A stretch of DNA of 57,247 nt from assembly GCF_014695395.1 (NCBI RefSeq), contig NZ_JACJOF010000034.1, positions 1 through 57,247 on the forward strand, in the 5' to 3' direction. This document shows positions 1 to 9,646 of the stretch, in pieces. The position numbers were made by a program, and so were the translations under genes. The stretch's first letter is position 1, and every line of letters starts with the position of its first letter. The notes beneath the pieces were generated by a model. The model was not told where the DNA came from. It searched no databases and saw nothing but the letters and a program-made list of their open reading frames with translations. The DNA is from Nodosilinea sp. FACHB-131. GTDB lineage: Bacteria > Cyanobacteriota > Cyanobacteriia > Phormidesmidales > Phormidesmidaceae.

Positions 1-50
1 ATGGCGTCGATGACCTTTTGCCTCAAATCGAGGCTGTAGGGTTTGGGCAT
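1..50 (-). mobile_element. IS630-family transposase, N-terminal fragment cut by the window edge
   Basis: An ATG at 48-50 on the minus strand opens a frame reading MPKPYSLDLRQKVIDA before the window ends. PYSxDLRxKV is the usual opening of the helix-turn-helix domain of IS630/Tc1-mariner transposases, which cut and paste at TA dinucleotides. Only 16 residues are visible, so intactness cannot be judged. The element's terminal repeat should lie to the right, probably near the TATAGCTACAGCC (minus strand) around 101-113, but only one end is present. Confidence 0.7.
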
Positions 51-112
51 AGCACTTGGAGGAAAATGTCTCTGCTTATAGCTTACGTCCTAACTCACAT
101 GGCTGTAGCTAT

Positions 113-217
113 AATGACCAAATGATTATCGAAGGCGATCGTCGGGAAATTGAATGGCTCTGCAATGAATTAAGCGAGTGGGCAGACATTCAGGCAATGA
201 CTTGGAGAGATCTCTGA
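113..217 (+). pseudogene. Remnant 3' end of an unidentified gene next to the IS630 end
   Basis: An open frame runs rightward from the presumed IS end to a TGA at 215-217. Its last 31 codons start at an ATG at 122 and read MIIEGDRREIEWLCNELSE, then roughly a dozen more residues. The composition is protein-like (acidic/amphipathic, Trp-rich) but there is no ribosome binding site. It looks like the tail of a gene disrupted by the insertion. The parent gene is not recognised, and chance coding cannot be excluded. Confidence 0.3.
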
Positions 218-366
218 GTTCTAATGCCTGACCGTTATTTATCCATAGGGGCGTGGATAGGGTTTGAGTAAGGCGAGGGGTTTGGGCTTACACCACCTTT
301 TATGAAAGTGTCTTGAGGTCGCTGTTCTAGCCTTGCTTAAACCTTGCACCCCAGAGCTTCATCCCT

Positions 367-897
367 TTAACTGCCCGATCGCGCCAAAGGCTCCGACGGC
401 GGAAACGGCAGCGGCCGATACCACTGGGGCCGGGTTTGGGGAAACGGCGAGGGCTGCGTCAGCTGCTGCTTGACCTGGTTGAGATCCTGGTTGAGCTCGC
501 GAATGCGGCGCGAGAGCAGGCGAATCACGTTGACCGCAATGCCGGGAGTTTCGTCAATGGCGTCGTAGAGCTGCTGCTGAGTGAGCACCAGGCAGGCACA
601 GGGTTCCAATGTAGTGACCGAGGCCGATCGCGGCTCGGCATCGAACACCGACATTTCGCCAAAGCATTCGTCTTCTTTGAGCTGAGCCACTTCCTGGCCG
701 CCAATGTGCACACTGACGCGGCCCGACACCACAATGTACATCGATCGCCCCTCCTGGCCCTCGGTGATGATGGTGTAGTTGCTGTCGTAGAACACCTCAT
801 CCATCACCGAGGCCAGGCGCACCAAAAAGTCATCCCGCAGCTCTTTGAACATGGGGACGTTGCGAATAAATAAAAGTCGTTCGACGCTGTTTAGCAT
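367..897 (-). CDS. Cyclic nucleotide-binding domain (Crp-like) protein
   Basis: A 176-residue protein made almost entirely of one cNMP-binding beta-roll (about residues 10-125). It has the ITEGQEGRSMYIVVSGRV hairpin and a phosphate-cassette-like FGEMSVFDAEPRSASV. No helix-turn-helix follows; the C-terminus is a short helix rich in Arg/Gln and then a Pro-rich tail. It is therefore more likely a ligand-sensing partner than a transcription factor. I start at the ATG at 897; an upstream TTG at 924 would add 9 residues. It lies 53 bp downstream of the MFS/HEAT gene on the same strand, so the two are probably cotranscribed and may work together. The ligand is unknown; FGEMSVFDAEPRSA carries the Glu and Arg expected for cyclic nucleotide contact. 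Confidence 0.85.
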   Translation of the reverse strand: MLNSVERLLFIRNVPMFKELRDDFLVRLASVMDEVFYDSNYTIITEGQEGRSMYIVVSGRVSVHIGGQEVAQLKEDECFGEMSVFDAEPRSASVTTLEPCACLVLTQQQLYDAIDETPGIAVNVIRLLSRRIRELNQDLNQVKQQLTQPSPFPQTRPQWYRPLPFPPSEPLARSGS

Positions 898-950
898 GAG
901 GGGGCGGTTTGATCTACGGGGCAACGGCGGGTGAACGGGGCCAGAATGCG

Positions 951-3900
951 TCAGCTAGCGGAGGGGCTCGGCTCCAGATTATAGGTGTTGATCAGCTGTT
1001 TAACCTGGGCCAGCACCAACGGGTCGGCGTCTTGCTGCATCAGGGGCAGCAGCTCGCGCAGGGCGCGGGGCGAGGCCACAGCTAGGTAGGTCAGCACAGC
1101 CTCGCGCACAAAGCCGGTAGGGTGCTGAAGCGAGGCCAGGGTATGCTCGGCGGTGAGATTCCACCGCTGCACGCGCGCCAGGTGAAAGCAGCAGGCAATG
1201 GTCCAGTCTGACAAAAAGTTGCGCAGGTCGAGCAGTTGACGCAGGCGATCGCGGGGTAGCAGTGGTCGGTAGGCAATCAGCGGCGTAGAGAGGGCCAGCA
1301 GCTTGAGCTTGTCGACATCCACGCGGCGATCGAGCAAGATCAAAATTGACCGTTTGTTGGCCACATCCACCACGTTATCAAGAATTTCAATGCCCCTGGC
1401 CCACTGGGCGGCCGACCCGCTAAGGCTCACCTGGGCCGCTTGAATGGCCGTGGCGGGCGACACAAACCGCAGCAGCATAAACAGCCGCTCGGTGGCATCG
1501 GCCTGTAACCCGTCGAGGGCTTTGCGTAGCAGGTCGGCCTCAATGCCATCCACTCGGTTAGCAGCCAAATCGACCTTGGCGGCCAGCATTTGCCCAGCAA
1601 AAGCCAGCTCAGTATTGATCAGATCTTCGATGCCGCTGCGGCCCAAGCCGCGATCCAACACCCCGTCAATCAGGGACGATCGCTTCACCCCCGACTCCTG
1701 ATACAGGCTGAGCAAAATCCGCAAAATGTGGCGGCGGGTGTTGCCCCAGGTGGTGATCAGGTTTTGAAGCAAAAACTCTAGGGCGGGTATGGTGCCAATG
1801 TTGCCAATCACCTGCCAGGCCTGGTTGCGCAGAATTTCGGGACGATAGCTGTCGAGAGCCAGTTCTTGAAGCATGGGCAGGGCCTCGTTGCCCAAGCGGG
1901 TGAGGGCGGCTATGGCGGCCTCGCGGGTTGACTTATACTGGAGCGCTTTGAGCAGCGAGGGGTAATATTTTTTGTATTGGGTGGCGGCGATCGCCTCTAA
2001 TATCGCCCGTCGCACCCGCAGTGAGGAGTCTTGCAGCAGGTCGTCAATATAAATGCTGAGCGATTCCATATAGTCGGCCTCGCCCAGGGCGCGGCAGCCC
2101 ATCACCCGCTCCCGCTCTTCGTCGTGCACCAGCATTTTGCGCAGGGTGGCGGTGGCCTCAGCCCGCTCCTGCAAGTTGCCCCGCCGCAGCATCAGCGAGG
2201 CTGCCGTGCCCCGCACCACCGCATCCACCTCCGGCGGCAGGTAGGGGCGCAGATCGTTGATATCAAAGCGTTCCTGGGCCAGCCACACGTAGCGCAGCGC
2301 CTGGGCCAAAATTTCAGGAGTCTGGTTGGGCACCTCCAGGATCTCCTGCACCTGGGTGGTGTAGGCCGGGTTGGGATACTCTAGCATCGCCTCTAAACTT
2401 TGACGCTGGAGGGCGGGGGGCAGAGCGGCCAGGCGGGGCGCCAAAATCTCGCCCACGTTTCTGGGGTCGATGTGGCTCAGCAGCTCAATACACGATCGCT
2501 TGTTGGCGTCTAACCCGGGCTTTTCGAGCTGCTCAATAAAGGCGCGCTTGAGTACCCGCAGGTTGGCGTCAGAAAAGGTCAGCAGGCCGCGCTCGGCCCC
2601 CCGCACCAGCAGGTTGAGATAGCGCGATCGCAGCATTACCATAATCGCAAACCACACCAGCGCCGCCACCACGGTGCCCAGCAAAAACAGCCGCGCCTGC
2701 ACCAGGGTATCGACCAGCCCAATGCGGTTGCAAACGGCAATCGTAACCAAAATGGCCACCCCCGTGCCTCCCATCGACAGCGGCTCGGCACTCCCCCCCA
2801 CCCACGACTGCACCGTGCTGCGCACCTGGTCAGGAATCGGCTGAAACAGAATCGGGCGCGTGGTGGCCACCAACGTATAGCGCAGCCATTCATCAAAGAA
2901 TTTCAGCACGATCAGCCCGATGAACATGGCCATTAACCCCATGCGCACCGGGTAGCTGGCCACCAGCGTCATTACCCCAACCACCACGATTACTGAGGGC
3001 AGCACCAGGGCCACCTTAAATACCCCTTCTCGCTCGATCAGTCGGCTGGAGGTAAACCACTGGGTAAATAGCTCAATTAGCCCCAGCAGACCGCTAAAGA
3101 AGCCCAAAAAAGCCGCGATCGCATCGACATCGAGACTGGTTTCGAGCTGGTTAAAAAACTGAAACTCAATCGAGAACAACAACATCTGGGCCAGCACAAA
3201 GAACGAAAACAGCAGCACCACATACTGCTGGATTGGCCCTTGAAGTCGCTGACGCGACCTGAAGCTCTCCACCGTCTCAGCATCTTCCGCCTGACGACGG
3301 GGCGAGTCGGGGAAGGCATGCTCATAGTTGCGGCTGAGGTGATACAAAATGACCGCCCCCACTACCATCACCACAAAGGACAGCAACAGCACGTTTTGCA
3401 GCCCAATCAGCTTGAGCAGCAGGTACACCGAAAAGCCGCTGATCACATCGGCCACCAGATTGCCGCTGCTAATAATCGGATACGCCCGTTTGATCTCGCG
3501 AATATTGAACAACTGGTTGGCGGTTACCGACAGGTTGAGGTCATTGAGCCCATAGATAGCCTCAATCCACAGCCGCATCGAAAACACCATAGGGGCCGCC
3601 AGCCACGGTATCGTTAGCCCCCAGCGAAACCCCAAAATCGGCACAGCCATCAGCATGGCGATGATCACAATCACCCGGCGGAGCGGAAACAGCCGCTGTA
3701 GCCAGGAATAGACCACGCTCAGCCCCAGCCCCACCCCAGCGCTAAAGATATAGATCCACGGCAGGCTGGCCGCCCCGTAAGCCCCCAAAAATAGCGCCGC
3801 CGAACTCACCTCCAGCCACAAAATGCCCATGGAGGTGGCGGTGTAAAAGGCAAACATGAGCAGCGTGCGCTCTTCTTCCCCAGGGCGCAAATTGATCAGG

Positions 3901-3956
3901 TCGAGAAAGCGCCCCTTAAGGGACTGCATCTCTTTAACGGGGCCAGATAAGCTCAT
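951..3956 (-). CDS. MFS-type transporter domain fused to HEAT repeats
   Basis: A 1001-residue protein. Residues about 30-460 contain ten to twelve hydrophobic segments arranged like the major facilitator / nucleotide-translocase-like fold. Residues about 480-990 are helical repeats of HEAT type, for example DSSLRVRRAILEAIAATQ and HPTGFVREAVLTYLAVASP. Such fusions are known in cyanobacteria and other bacteria, but their substrate is not established. The HEAT half is expected in the cytoplasm as a protein-binding scaffold. The downstream gene, 53 bp away, encodes a stand-alone cNMP-binding domain, suggesting a ligand-regulated membrane complex (inference). Family placement is confident; function is unknown. 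Confidence 0.8.
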   Translation of the reverse strand: MSLSGPVKEMQSLKGRFLDLINLRPGEEERTLLMFAFYTATSMGILWLEVSSAALFLGAYGAASLPWIYIFSAGVGLGLSVVYSWLQRLFPLRRVIVIIAMLMAVPILGFRWGLTIPWLAAPMVFSMRLWIEAIYGLNDLNLSVTANQLFNIREIKRAYPIISSGNLVADVISGFSVYLLLKLIGLQNVLLLSFVVMVVGAVILYHLSRNYEHAFPDSPRRQAEDAETVESFRSRQRLQGPIQQYVVLLFSFFVLAQMLLFSIEFQFFNQLETSLDVDAIAAFLGFFSGLLGLIELFTQWFTSSRLIEREGVFKVALVLPSVIVVVGVMTLVASYPVRMGLMAMFIGLIVLKFFDEWLRYTLVATTRPILFQPIPDQVRSTVQSWVGGSAEPLSMGGTGVAILVTIAVCNRIGLVDTLVQARLFLLGTVVAALVWFAIMVMLRSRYLNLLVRGAERGLLTFSDANLRVLKRAFIEQLEKPGLDANKRSCIELLSHIDPRNVGEILAPRLAALPPALQRQSLEAMLEYPNPAYTTQVQEILEVPNQTPEILAQALRYVWLAQERFDINDLRPYLPPEVDAVVRGTAASLMLRRGNLQERAEATATLRKMLVHDEERERVMGCRALGEADYMESLSIYIDDLLQDSSLRVRRAILEAIAATQYKKYYPSLLKALQYKSTREAAIAALTRLGNEALPMLQELALDSYRPEILRNQAWQVIGNIGTIPALEFLLQNLITTWGNTRRHILRILLSLYQESGVKRSSLIDGVLDRGLGRSGIEDLINTELAFAGQMLAAKVDLAANRVDGIEADLLRKALDGLQADATERLFMLLRFVSPATAIQAAQVSLSGSAAQWARGIEILDNVVDVANKRSILILLDRRVDVDKLKLLALSTPLIAYRPLLPRDRLRQLLDLRNFLSDWTIACCFHLARVQRWNLTAEHTLASLQHPTGFVREAVLTYLAVASPRALRELLPLMQQDADPLVLAQVKQLINTYNLEPSPSAS

Positions 3957-4359
3957 GCCAAATGCAGTGACGGTTAGGCTAGTGCCTCAAGGATACCCAA
4001 TCTGGCGGATGTGGACGGGCTTTGAGGGGTTTGTGAAGCCAAGCTAGATGAAGATGTGTGGATGCGATGGGCGAGGGAGAGAGCCAGTGCCTGTCTGTGT
4101 TAACGGCTTTTAAGCAGCAGCGAAGATGTTTGTCTTTTAAGTGGGCTGAGCACAAAGCTTTTGCTTGGCGATCGCCCACGCAAAATGTCTCTCGAAAGAT
4201 AAAGGGCAAGGGAGTTCAGTGTTTTCTACGAGAAATGGTGAATGAGCGTAGGAGGGATGGTTTTAAGGCAGGGACTTTCGGGATAGTATTGAGGTTTGTT
4301 AGTTTTGCAACTCTCGCGAATCAGCGCTGGTGCTGAAACCTTTTACATTCCCAGGCCCT
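3957..4359. other. Divergent intergenic region without a recognisable gene
   Basis: This 403-bp gap separates the minus-strand MFS/HEAT gene from ilvH on the plus strand and must hold both promoters. Open frames here (for example 4058-4336 on the plus strand) have no ribosome binding site and implausible composition. No terminator, repeat or riboswitch fold was recognised. Confidence 0.5.
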
Positions 4360-4932
4360 ATGGTTAACCCTTCTATTCTCCCCAGTTCGGCTGTGGCTCC
4401 TCAGCAGGCCATCAAACACACCCTCTCTGTGCTGGTTGAAGACGAGGCTGGGGTGCTGAGCCGCATTGCCGGTCTGTTTGCCCGGCGCGGGTTTAACATC
4501 GAGAGCCTAGCGGTGGGGCCGGCTGAAACCTCGGGCATTTCTCGCATCACCATGGTGGTGCCCGGCGACGATGCGGTGATCGAGCAGCTCACTAAGCAAC
4601 TCTACAAGTTGATTAACGTGCTCAAGGTTAACGACGTCACCGACACGCCTTGTGTCGAGCGAGAACTGATGCTGCTCAAGGTCAATGCGACCAGCACCAG
4701 CCGCTCTGAAATCATCGAGTTTGCCCAAATCTTTCGGGCGCGAGTGGTAGATGTGTCTGAAGACTCTCTCACCCTGGAAGTGGTGGGTGACCCCGGCAAG
4801 ATGGTGGCGATCGTGCAGGTGCTCAACCGCTTTGGCATTCGCGAAATTGCCCGCACCGGCAAAATCTCTCTGCCTCGCGAGTCGGGGGTCAACACCGAGT
4901 ATCTCAAGTCTTTAGAACGCAAGTTTCAGTAG
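4360..4932 (+). CDS. ilvH: Acetolactate synthase small (regulatory) subunit
   Basis: The regulatory subunit of acetohydroxyacid synthase, which mediates valine feedback on the first step of branched-chain amino acid synthesis. An N-terminal ACT domain ([33 protein letters not shown]) is followed by the IlvH C-terminal domain ([18 protein letters not shown]-like [24 protein letters not shown]). At 190 residues it is slightly longer than the usual 160-175 because of a short variable N-terminus. The start is the ATG at 4360; a GTG at 4330 would add ten unusual residues. The catalytic subunit gene ilvB/ilvX is not in the window, as is common in cyanobacteria. Confidence 0.95.
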   Translation: MVNPSILPSSAVAPQQAIKHTLSVLVEDEAGVLSRIAGLFARRGFNIESLAVGPAETSGISRITMVVPGDDAVIEQLTKQLYKLINVLKVNDVTDTPCVERELMLLKVNATSTSRSEIIEFAQIFRARVVDVSEDSLTLEVVGDPGKMVAIVQVLNRFGIREIARTGKISLPRESGVNTEYLKSLERKFQ

Positions 4933-5044
4933 TCAGCCAGGCGGGTCTGGGGTTGAGACGTTAGAAACGTCACGACTGGTAGCCTGTTGATTGCTGGACT
5001 TGCCGACCTGCTAGTTTTCTTAGCCCGCTAAACGAAGTTTTTCT

Positions 5045-5869
5045 ATGTCTACCCAATCGACTATTCCCGTCGTGGTCAACGGAGCCTACGGCAAAATGGG
5101 CCGCGAGGTCATCAAAGCCATCGATCAGGCTCCAGATATTACTCTGGTAGGGGCGATCGGCAGAAATCCTGAGCTGATGGGCCAGGATATTGGCGAGGTG
5201 ATCGGCTATAAGCCCTTAGAAATACCGGTTATGAACGACCTAGAGGCAACCCTGGTGGCTGCCCAGAGCGAGGGCCTAGCGGTAATGGTTGATCTCTCCC
5301 ATCCCGATAGCGTGTATGAATCGGTGCGGGCTGCGATCGCCTACGGGGTGCGTCCTGTGGTCGGCACCACTGGCCTGAGCAACGCGCAAATTCGCGACCT
5401 GGCAGAATTTGCCGATAAGGCCAGCACTGGCTGCCTGATTGTGCCCAACTTTTCCATTGGGGTGGTACTGATGCAACAGGCCGCTCAGCAGGCCGCTCAG
5501 TACTTTGACCATGTTGAGATTATTGAGCTGCACCACAACCAAAAGGCCGATGCCCCCAGTGGCACTGCCGTACAAACCGCTCAAATGCTGGCGGAGGCGC
5601 AAAAAACCTTCAACACTCCGCTGGTCAAAGAAACCGAGACGATTCCTGGAGCCCGAGGCGGCACAACTGCCGAGGGCATTAACATCCACAGCGTGCGGCT
5701 GCCGGGGCTAATTGCCCACCAGGAGATTTTGTTTGGCTCGCCGGGTCAGCTCTACACCCTGCGCCACGATACCAGCGATCGCGCCAGCTTTATGCCTGGG
5801 GTGCTGCTCTGTATTCGCCGGGTGATAGCCCTAAAATCGCTAATCTACGGGCTGGATAAGGTTCTCTAG
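5045..5869 (+). CDS. dapB: 4-hydroxy-tetrahydrodipicolinate reductase
   Basis: A 274-residue NAD(P)H-dependent reductase of the lysine/diaminopimelate pathway, needed for peptidoglycan and lysine synthesis. The N-terminal Rossmann motif is [12 protein letters not shown] (residues 11-22). The DapB signature [17 protein letters not shown] carries the catalytic His/Lys region, and GTTGLS precedes it. Full length for the family. It follows ilvH by 112 bp on the same strand, so both amino-acid genes may share a transcript, although the gap is long enough for its own promoter. It converges with the DUF2062 gene 27 bp downstream. Confidence 0.97.
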   Translation: MSTQSTIPVVVNGAYGKMGREVIKAIDQAPDITLVGAIGRNPELMGQDIGEVIGYKPLEIPVMNDLEATLVAAQSEGLAVMVDLSHPDSVYESVRAAIAYGVRPVVGTTGLSNAQIRDLAEFADKASTGCLIVPNFSIGVVLMQQAAQQAAQYFDHVEIIELHHNQKADAPSGTAVQTAQMLAEAQKTFNTPLVKETETIPGARGGTTAEGINIHSVRLPGLIAHQEILFGSPGQLYTLRHDTSDRASFMPGVLLCIRRVIALKSLIYGLDKVL

Positions 5870-5896
5870 CCCAGAATGGTTTTCTAGCGGACGCTG

Positions 5897-6412
5897 CTAC
5901 CGGGCATTCTGGCGCGATCGCACCCGTTTAATCAGCGGTAGACCTACAAAATAGCTGGCCACTCCCGCCACCAAGCCCACCACCGTGCTGCCCAACATTA
6001 GCCGCACCGACACCTCAGTGCCCATGTCCATCCAGCTTTTGAGGGTGTCGAGGTTGTCAAAGGCCTGGGTGGCTTTGCCCCCCAAGAGCCACAGCCCCAC
6101 TTGGTAGTTAAAGGCGAAAATAGGCACGTAGGTGAAGGGGTTGCTGATCCACGTGGCCGCTGCCGCCATCATGCGGTTGCCCCGCAGCACCGTAGCTACG
6201 GCCACCCCAATAAGGATCTGAAAGCCAAACAGAGGAAAGCAGCCGGAAAATATCCCCGAGGCCATACCCCGAGCCAGCTGTTCAGGAGTGCCCTGAAGGC
6301 GCAAAAAACGCAGGTACAGATAGCGGAGCTGCCGCCGCCACTGGGGTTGAGCCGTTTTTCGCATCACGGGCTTGGGGTTAGGGGTCGAGTCAGTTGTGGG
6401 CGTGGTGATCAT
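5897..6412 (-). CDS. DUF2062 membrane protein
   Basis: A 171-residue integral membrane protein with the DUF2062 pattern GTPEQLARGMASGIFSGCFP, then FQILIGVAVAT and WISNPFTYVPIF, plus a C-terminal membrane segment near VGLVAGVASYFVGLPL. The family is widespread in cyanobacteria and proteobacteria and lacks an assigned function. I prefer the ATG at 6412; a TTG at 6481 would add a 23-residue extension. No recognisable ribosome binding site marks either start. It converges with dapB, and no partner gene is evident. Confidence 0.85.
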   Translation of the reverse strand: MITTPTTDSTPNPKPVMRKTAQPQWRRQLRYLYLRFLRLQGTPEQLARGMASGIFSGCFPLFGFQILIGVAVATVLRGNRMMAAAATWISNPFTYVPIFAFNYQVGLWLLGGKATQAFDNLDTLKSWMDMGTEVSVRLMLGSTVVGLVAGVASYFVGLPLIKRVRSRQNAR

Positions 6413-6658
6413 AGACGAGGGTATACCAGAGGCTAAGTTCCCCCAAGAACCTAGGGGAAGTGAAAAATAGAGACAGCTCAACAGTTAGGTGGGTAGCCCT
6501 TCCTAAAGGCTTGGTAGACTACCCTTTGGTAGGCAGAAAAACTCAGCGGTAGAATCTTAGAGGCACGTAAAGATTCTTTTCTATTCTACCCAGTAGATCG
6601 GCGCTTTATCAGACTCGCCCTGGGCTTCAACATCACTTCACCCTGCAGGATAGATGCT

Positions 6659-8074
6659 ATGAATAGCGCTGCCGCTCAGCAAGAGGCGTTACCCTCGACA
6701 GTTCAGGGCGAGACAATCGCGGCGATCGCTACCGCCATTGCCCCCCAACAGGGTAGCGTCGGCATTGTGCGACTATCTGGAGCAGAGGCCGTGGCGATCG
6801 CCCGCGAGCTATTCTATGCCCCCGGCAAACAACCTTGGGAAAGCCATCGCATTCTCTACGGTCAGGTGCGCGACCCCCGCACTCGGCAGCCAGTGGATGA
6901 AGTGCTGCTGCTGCTTATGCTGGCCCCTCGTTCTTACACTCGCGAAGATGTGGTGGAGTTTCACTGCCATGGCGGGCTCATGGCGGTGCAGCAGGTGCTT
7001 CAGCTCTGTCTGAGTCAAGGGGCACGGCTAGCGGAACCGGGCGAATTTACTCTGCGGGCGTTCTTGAACGGGCGGCTCGACCTCACCCAGGCAGAAGGGG
7101 TAGCCGATCTGGTGGCGGCCCAGTCAAACCTGGCGGCGAAGACAGCCCTAGCTGGTGTGCAGGGCAAGCTCACCCAGCCCATCCGTCAGCTACGCTCAAC
7201 CTGCCTTGACGTGCTGGCCGAGGTGGAGGCCCGCATTGACTTTGAAGACGACCTGCCGCCTCTAGATGAGAAGACGGTGCGATCGCAATTAGTCGCCGTG
7301 CTGGCAGAGATCGAGCGCATGTTGGCCACGGCAGAATCGGGGGAACTGCTGCGCACTGGGCTCAAGGTGGCAATTGTGGGTCGCCCCAATGTGGGCAAGT
7401 CAAGCCTGCTCAACGCCTGGAGCCGCTGCGATCGCGCCATCGTTACCGAACTGCCCGGCACCACCCGCGACGTGGTGGAGTCGCAGCTGGTGGTGGGCGG
7501 CATTCCCATTCAGGTGCTCGATACGGCAGGCATTCGTGAGGCCAGCGACCCGGTGGAGCAGATGGGTATTGCGCGATCGCGCCAGGTAGCCCAAGGCGCA
7601 GACTTGGTGCTACTCACCATCGACGCCGCCGCTGGGTGGACTGAAGCCGACCAACAACTCTACGAGTCGGTACAGAGGACTTGCCTAATTTTGGTTGTTA
7701 ACAAAGTGGATCTGGTAGCCGTTGATGCCGTGAATCAGCTCATACTGCCCGGCAACTTGCCCATAGTTCACACCGCCGCTGCCCAGCAGCAGGGGATCAA
7801 TGACCTGGAGCAGGCAATTCTCGGCGCGCTCCACGCCGATCAGCTCACCACGGCCAACCTAGAGCTCACCGTTAACCAGCGCCAGGGAGCCGCTCTGACG
7901 ACGGCTCGCAATGCCCTCCACCAGGTGCAACAAACCATTGAGAATCAGCTACCGCTGGATTTTTGGACAATTGATTTAAGGATTGCGATCGCGGCTTTGG
8001 GCAGCATTACCGGCGATGAAATCACCGAATCGATGCTCGATGAAATCTTTAGTCGATTCTGTATTGGTAAGTAA
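6659..8074 (+). CDS. mnmE: tRNA modification GTPase MnmE
   Basis: With MnmG, this GTPase makes the 5-carboxymethylaminomethyl (or taurinomethyl-like) modification on wobble uridine 34 of certain tRNAs. The 471-residue sequence has the N-terminal tetrahydrofolate-binding domain ([13 protein letters not shown] [24 protein letters not shown] at 103-106). It also has the inserted G domain with GRPNVGKSS at 241-249, DTAG and NKVD, and the C-terminal FCIGK with the catalytic Cys. All motifs are intact. It is a single-gene unit with a 246-bp upstream gap that contains a short dyad near 6510-6530. Confidence 0.97.
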   Translation: MNSAAAQQEALPSTVQGETIAAIATAIAPQQGSVGIVRLSGAEAVAIARELFYAPGKQPWESHRILYGQVRDPRTRQPVDEVLLLLMLAPRSYTREDVVEFHCHGGLMAVQQVLQLCLSQGARLAEPGEFTLRAFLNGRLDLTQAEGVADLVAAQSNLAAKTALAGVQGKLTQPIRQLRSTCLDVLAEVEARIDFEDDLPPLDEKTVRSQLVAVLAEIERMLATAESGELLRTGLKVAIVGRPNVGKSSLLNAWSRCDRAIVTELPGTTRDVVESQLVVGGIPIQVLDTAGIREASDPVEQMGIARSRQVAQGADLVLLTIDAAAGWTEADQQLYESVQRTCLILVVNKVDLVAVDAVNQLILPGNLPIVHTAAAQQQGINDLEQAILGALHADQLTTANLELTVNQRQGAALTTARNALHQVQQTIENQLPLDFWTIDLRIAIAALGSITGDEITESMLDEIFSRFCIGK

Positions 8075-8092
8075 TTCTGCAGCCTTGAGGAA

Positions 8093-8740
8093 TCACTCTA
8101 TCAAATCGCCAAACTGTTCGCGGTAGCGGGCAAGCTGAGCTTCTAGTTCGGCAACCCGCTGCTGCTCTTGCTGCAAAGCTTGGGCCAGTTCATCAGGAAT
8201 TAGTAGCTTTTCGCCAGTGTCGAGACGATAGAAGCCGATCAAATTGCCTTCCACTACTAAGCGCGGGTTAAGCTGGTGGCTAATGCTATCGGTAAGGGGA
8301 ATATAGTCTTCCCCTTGCAGGTGATAGCCCCTGAGCTTTTCGACAATCCATTCACCCTTAGGGTCAAAAAGCCAGTATTCTTGCACCTCTAGCTGGGCGT
8401 AAAGAGTTTTCTTAAACGACTGATCCTGCTCCTGGGTGCCTTTGGATGTCATCTCAAAAATGACGGCGGGGGCTTGACCTTCTTCCCAAATTTTGTAGTT
8501 GTCGCGGCCCCCTGGCTCAATCTCAAAGATCACCATTACATCCGGGGCAACACGCAATTTGGGATAGCCCTGGGCATAGTAGAGAAACTGGTTGCCCAAC
8601 ACCGTAGCCTGCTGCCCTGCCAGATACTGGCGCAGTACCTCCAGGGTAATCAGCATGGCGTAGAGATGGACAAAAGTTTCGGCCACAGGCTCGCCGTCTG
8701 AGGAGGGGTAGGTAGGAGTGGAGACCGATACAGCTGTCAT
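8093..8740 (-). CDS. Uma2-family putative endonuclease (DUF820)
   Basis: A 215-residue protein of the very abundant cyanobacterial Uma2 family, which has a PD-(D/E)XK restriction-endonuclease-like fold. Visible motifs are LRVAPDVMVIF, the active-site-like APAVIFEMTSKGT with a Glu in strand 3 and a following Lys (FKKTLYAQLEVQEYWLFDP), and a C-terminal coiled coil (ALQQEQQRVAELEAQLARY). These proteins occur in many copies per genome and their biological role is unresolved. It converges with mnmE, with 18 bp between stops. Confidence 0.88.
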   Translation of the reverse strand: MTAVSVSTPTYPSSDGEPVAETFVHLYAMLITLEVLRQYLAGQQATVLGNQFLYYAQGYPKLRVAPDVMVIFEIEPGGRDNYKIWEEGQAPAVIFEMTSKGTQEQDQSFKKTLYAQLEVQEYWLFDPKGEWIVEKLRGYHLQGEDYIPLTDSISHQLNPRLVVEGNLIGFYRLDTGEKLLIPDELAQALQQEQQRVAELEAQLARYREQFGDLIE

Positions 8741-8819
8741 GGTCGTCCCTGCGTTCAGCTAGTCCTAGCTTAGTACGTTGGTTATGACTCCCAATTGAAT
8801 CCTGCAAGATTGATCCCTA

Positions 8820-9482
8820 CTACTTCTTCATCGCCAGGGTAAGGCCGTCGGCGATGGGAACTAGGCTTGCGACAACGCGATCGTCGTTATGGATCGCGTC
8901 ATTGAGGCGGCGCAAGGTGTTGGTGCGGCTGTCCTGCACGGCAGGGTCAGCCACCTTGCCCGACCACAGCACGTTGTCTAGGGCAATGAGGCCACCAGGG
9001 CGCACCAGCTGTAGCGCCTGTTCATAGTAGGTGGGGTAGCCGCTTTTGTCGGCGTCGATGAAGGCAAAGTCGAAGCTGTTAACTTCGCCTACCTGAATAA
9101 GCTGGTCTAAGGTTTCGGTGGCGGGGGCAATGTGTAGATCAATTTTGTGGGCGACCCCAGCTTTCTCCCAGTAGCGGCGGGCGATCGCAGTGTACTCCTC
9201 ACTCACATCGCAGGCCACTAGTTTGCCTTCTGGGGGCATGGCCAGCGCTACCCGCAGCGCACTGTAGCCCGTAAAAACGCCGATTTCTAACGCCTTGGTC
9301 ACCCCCAACAGCTGTACCAGCAACGCCATAAACTGCCCCTGCTCGGGGGCAATTTGCATCTGAGCCATGGGGTGCTGAGCGGTTTCGTAGCGCAGGGCAG
9401 TAAGCACCTCAGGTTCATGTACCGAGTGATCAACCAAGTAGCGGTAGAGGCGATCGTCGAGGGGTAGGGTTTGATTGCTCAT
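8820..9482 (-). CDS. Class I SAM-dependent O-methyltransferase (CCoAOMT-like family)
   Basis: A 220-residue methyltransferase of the Methyltransf_3 family, which methylates small catechol-like substrates using S-adenosylmethionine and a divalent metal. The motifs are ALEIGVFTGYSALRVALAMP (SAM loop), DFAFIDADKSGYPTYYEQAL (metal-binding Asp and family signature) and GGLIALDNVLWSGKVADP. The ATG at 9482 matches the family N-terminus (MSNQTLPLDDRLYRYL); an upstream in-frame extension to 9578 is atypical. The substrate cannot be deduced. It is transcribed alone. Confidence 0.92.
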   Translation of the reverse strand: MSNQTLPLDDRLYRYLVDHSVHEPEVLTALRYETAQHPMAQMQIAPEQGQFMALLVQLLGVTKALEIGVFTGYSALRVALAMPPEGKLVACDVSEEYTAIARRYWEKAGVAHKIDLHIAPATETLDQLIQVGEVNSFDFAFIDADKSGYPTYYEQALQLVRPGGLIALDNVLWSGKVADPAVQDSRTNTLRRLNDAIHNDDRVVASLVPIADGLTLAMKK

Positions 9483-9646
9483 AGCAACAGAGTAGGGCGC
9501 AGAAGTACAGCATAGCCCAGGGAAATTGAGAAGAAAGTTGGGGTTTTTGCTAACCCAAGGCCAAATCTGATTTACCATAGCACCGCACAGCTCTGGCCCT
9601 CGCCCTCAAGTTGGGATGGGTCGTAGGCCTGCGGGAGGATGCTGCG

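Noticed and set aside
436..873. Plus-strand frame opposite the cNMP-binding gene
   Set aside because: Mirror of a recognised domain; no supporting signals.
4058..4336. Plus-strand 92-codon frame upstream of ilvH
   Set aside because: No ribosome binding site, runs into the ilvH leader, and the composition is unlike a folded protein.
8093..8740. Uma2 gene as part of a defence or restriction island
   Set aside because: Uma2 copies are scattered singly throughout cyanobacterial genomes; the neighbours are housekeeping genes.
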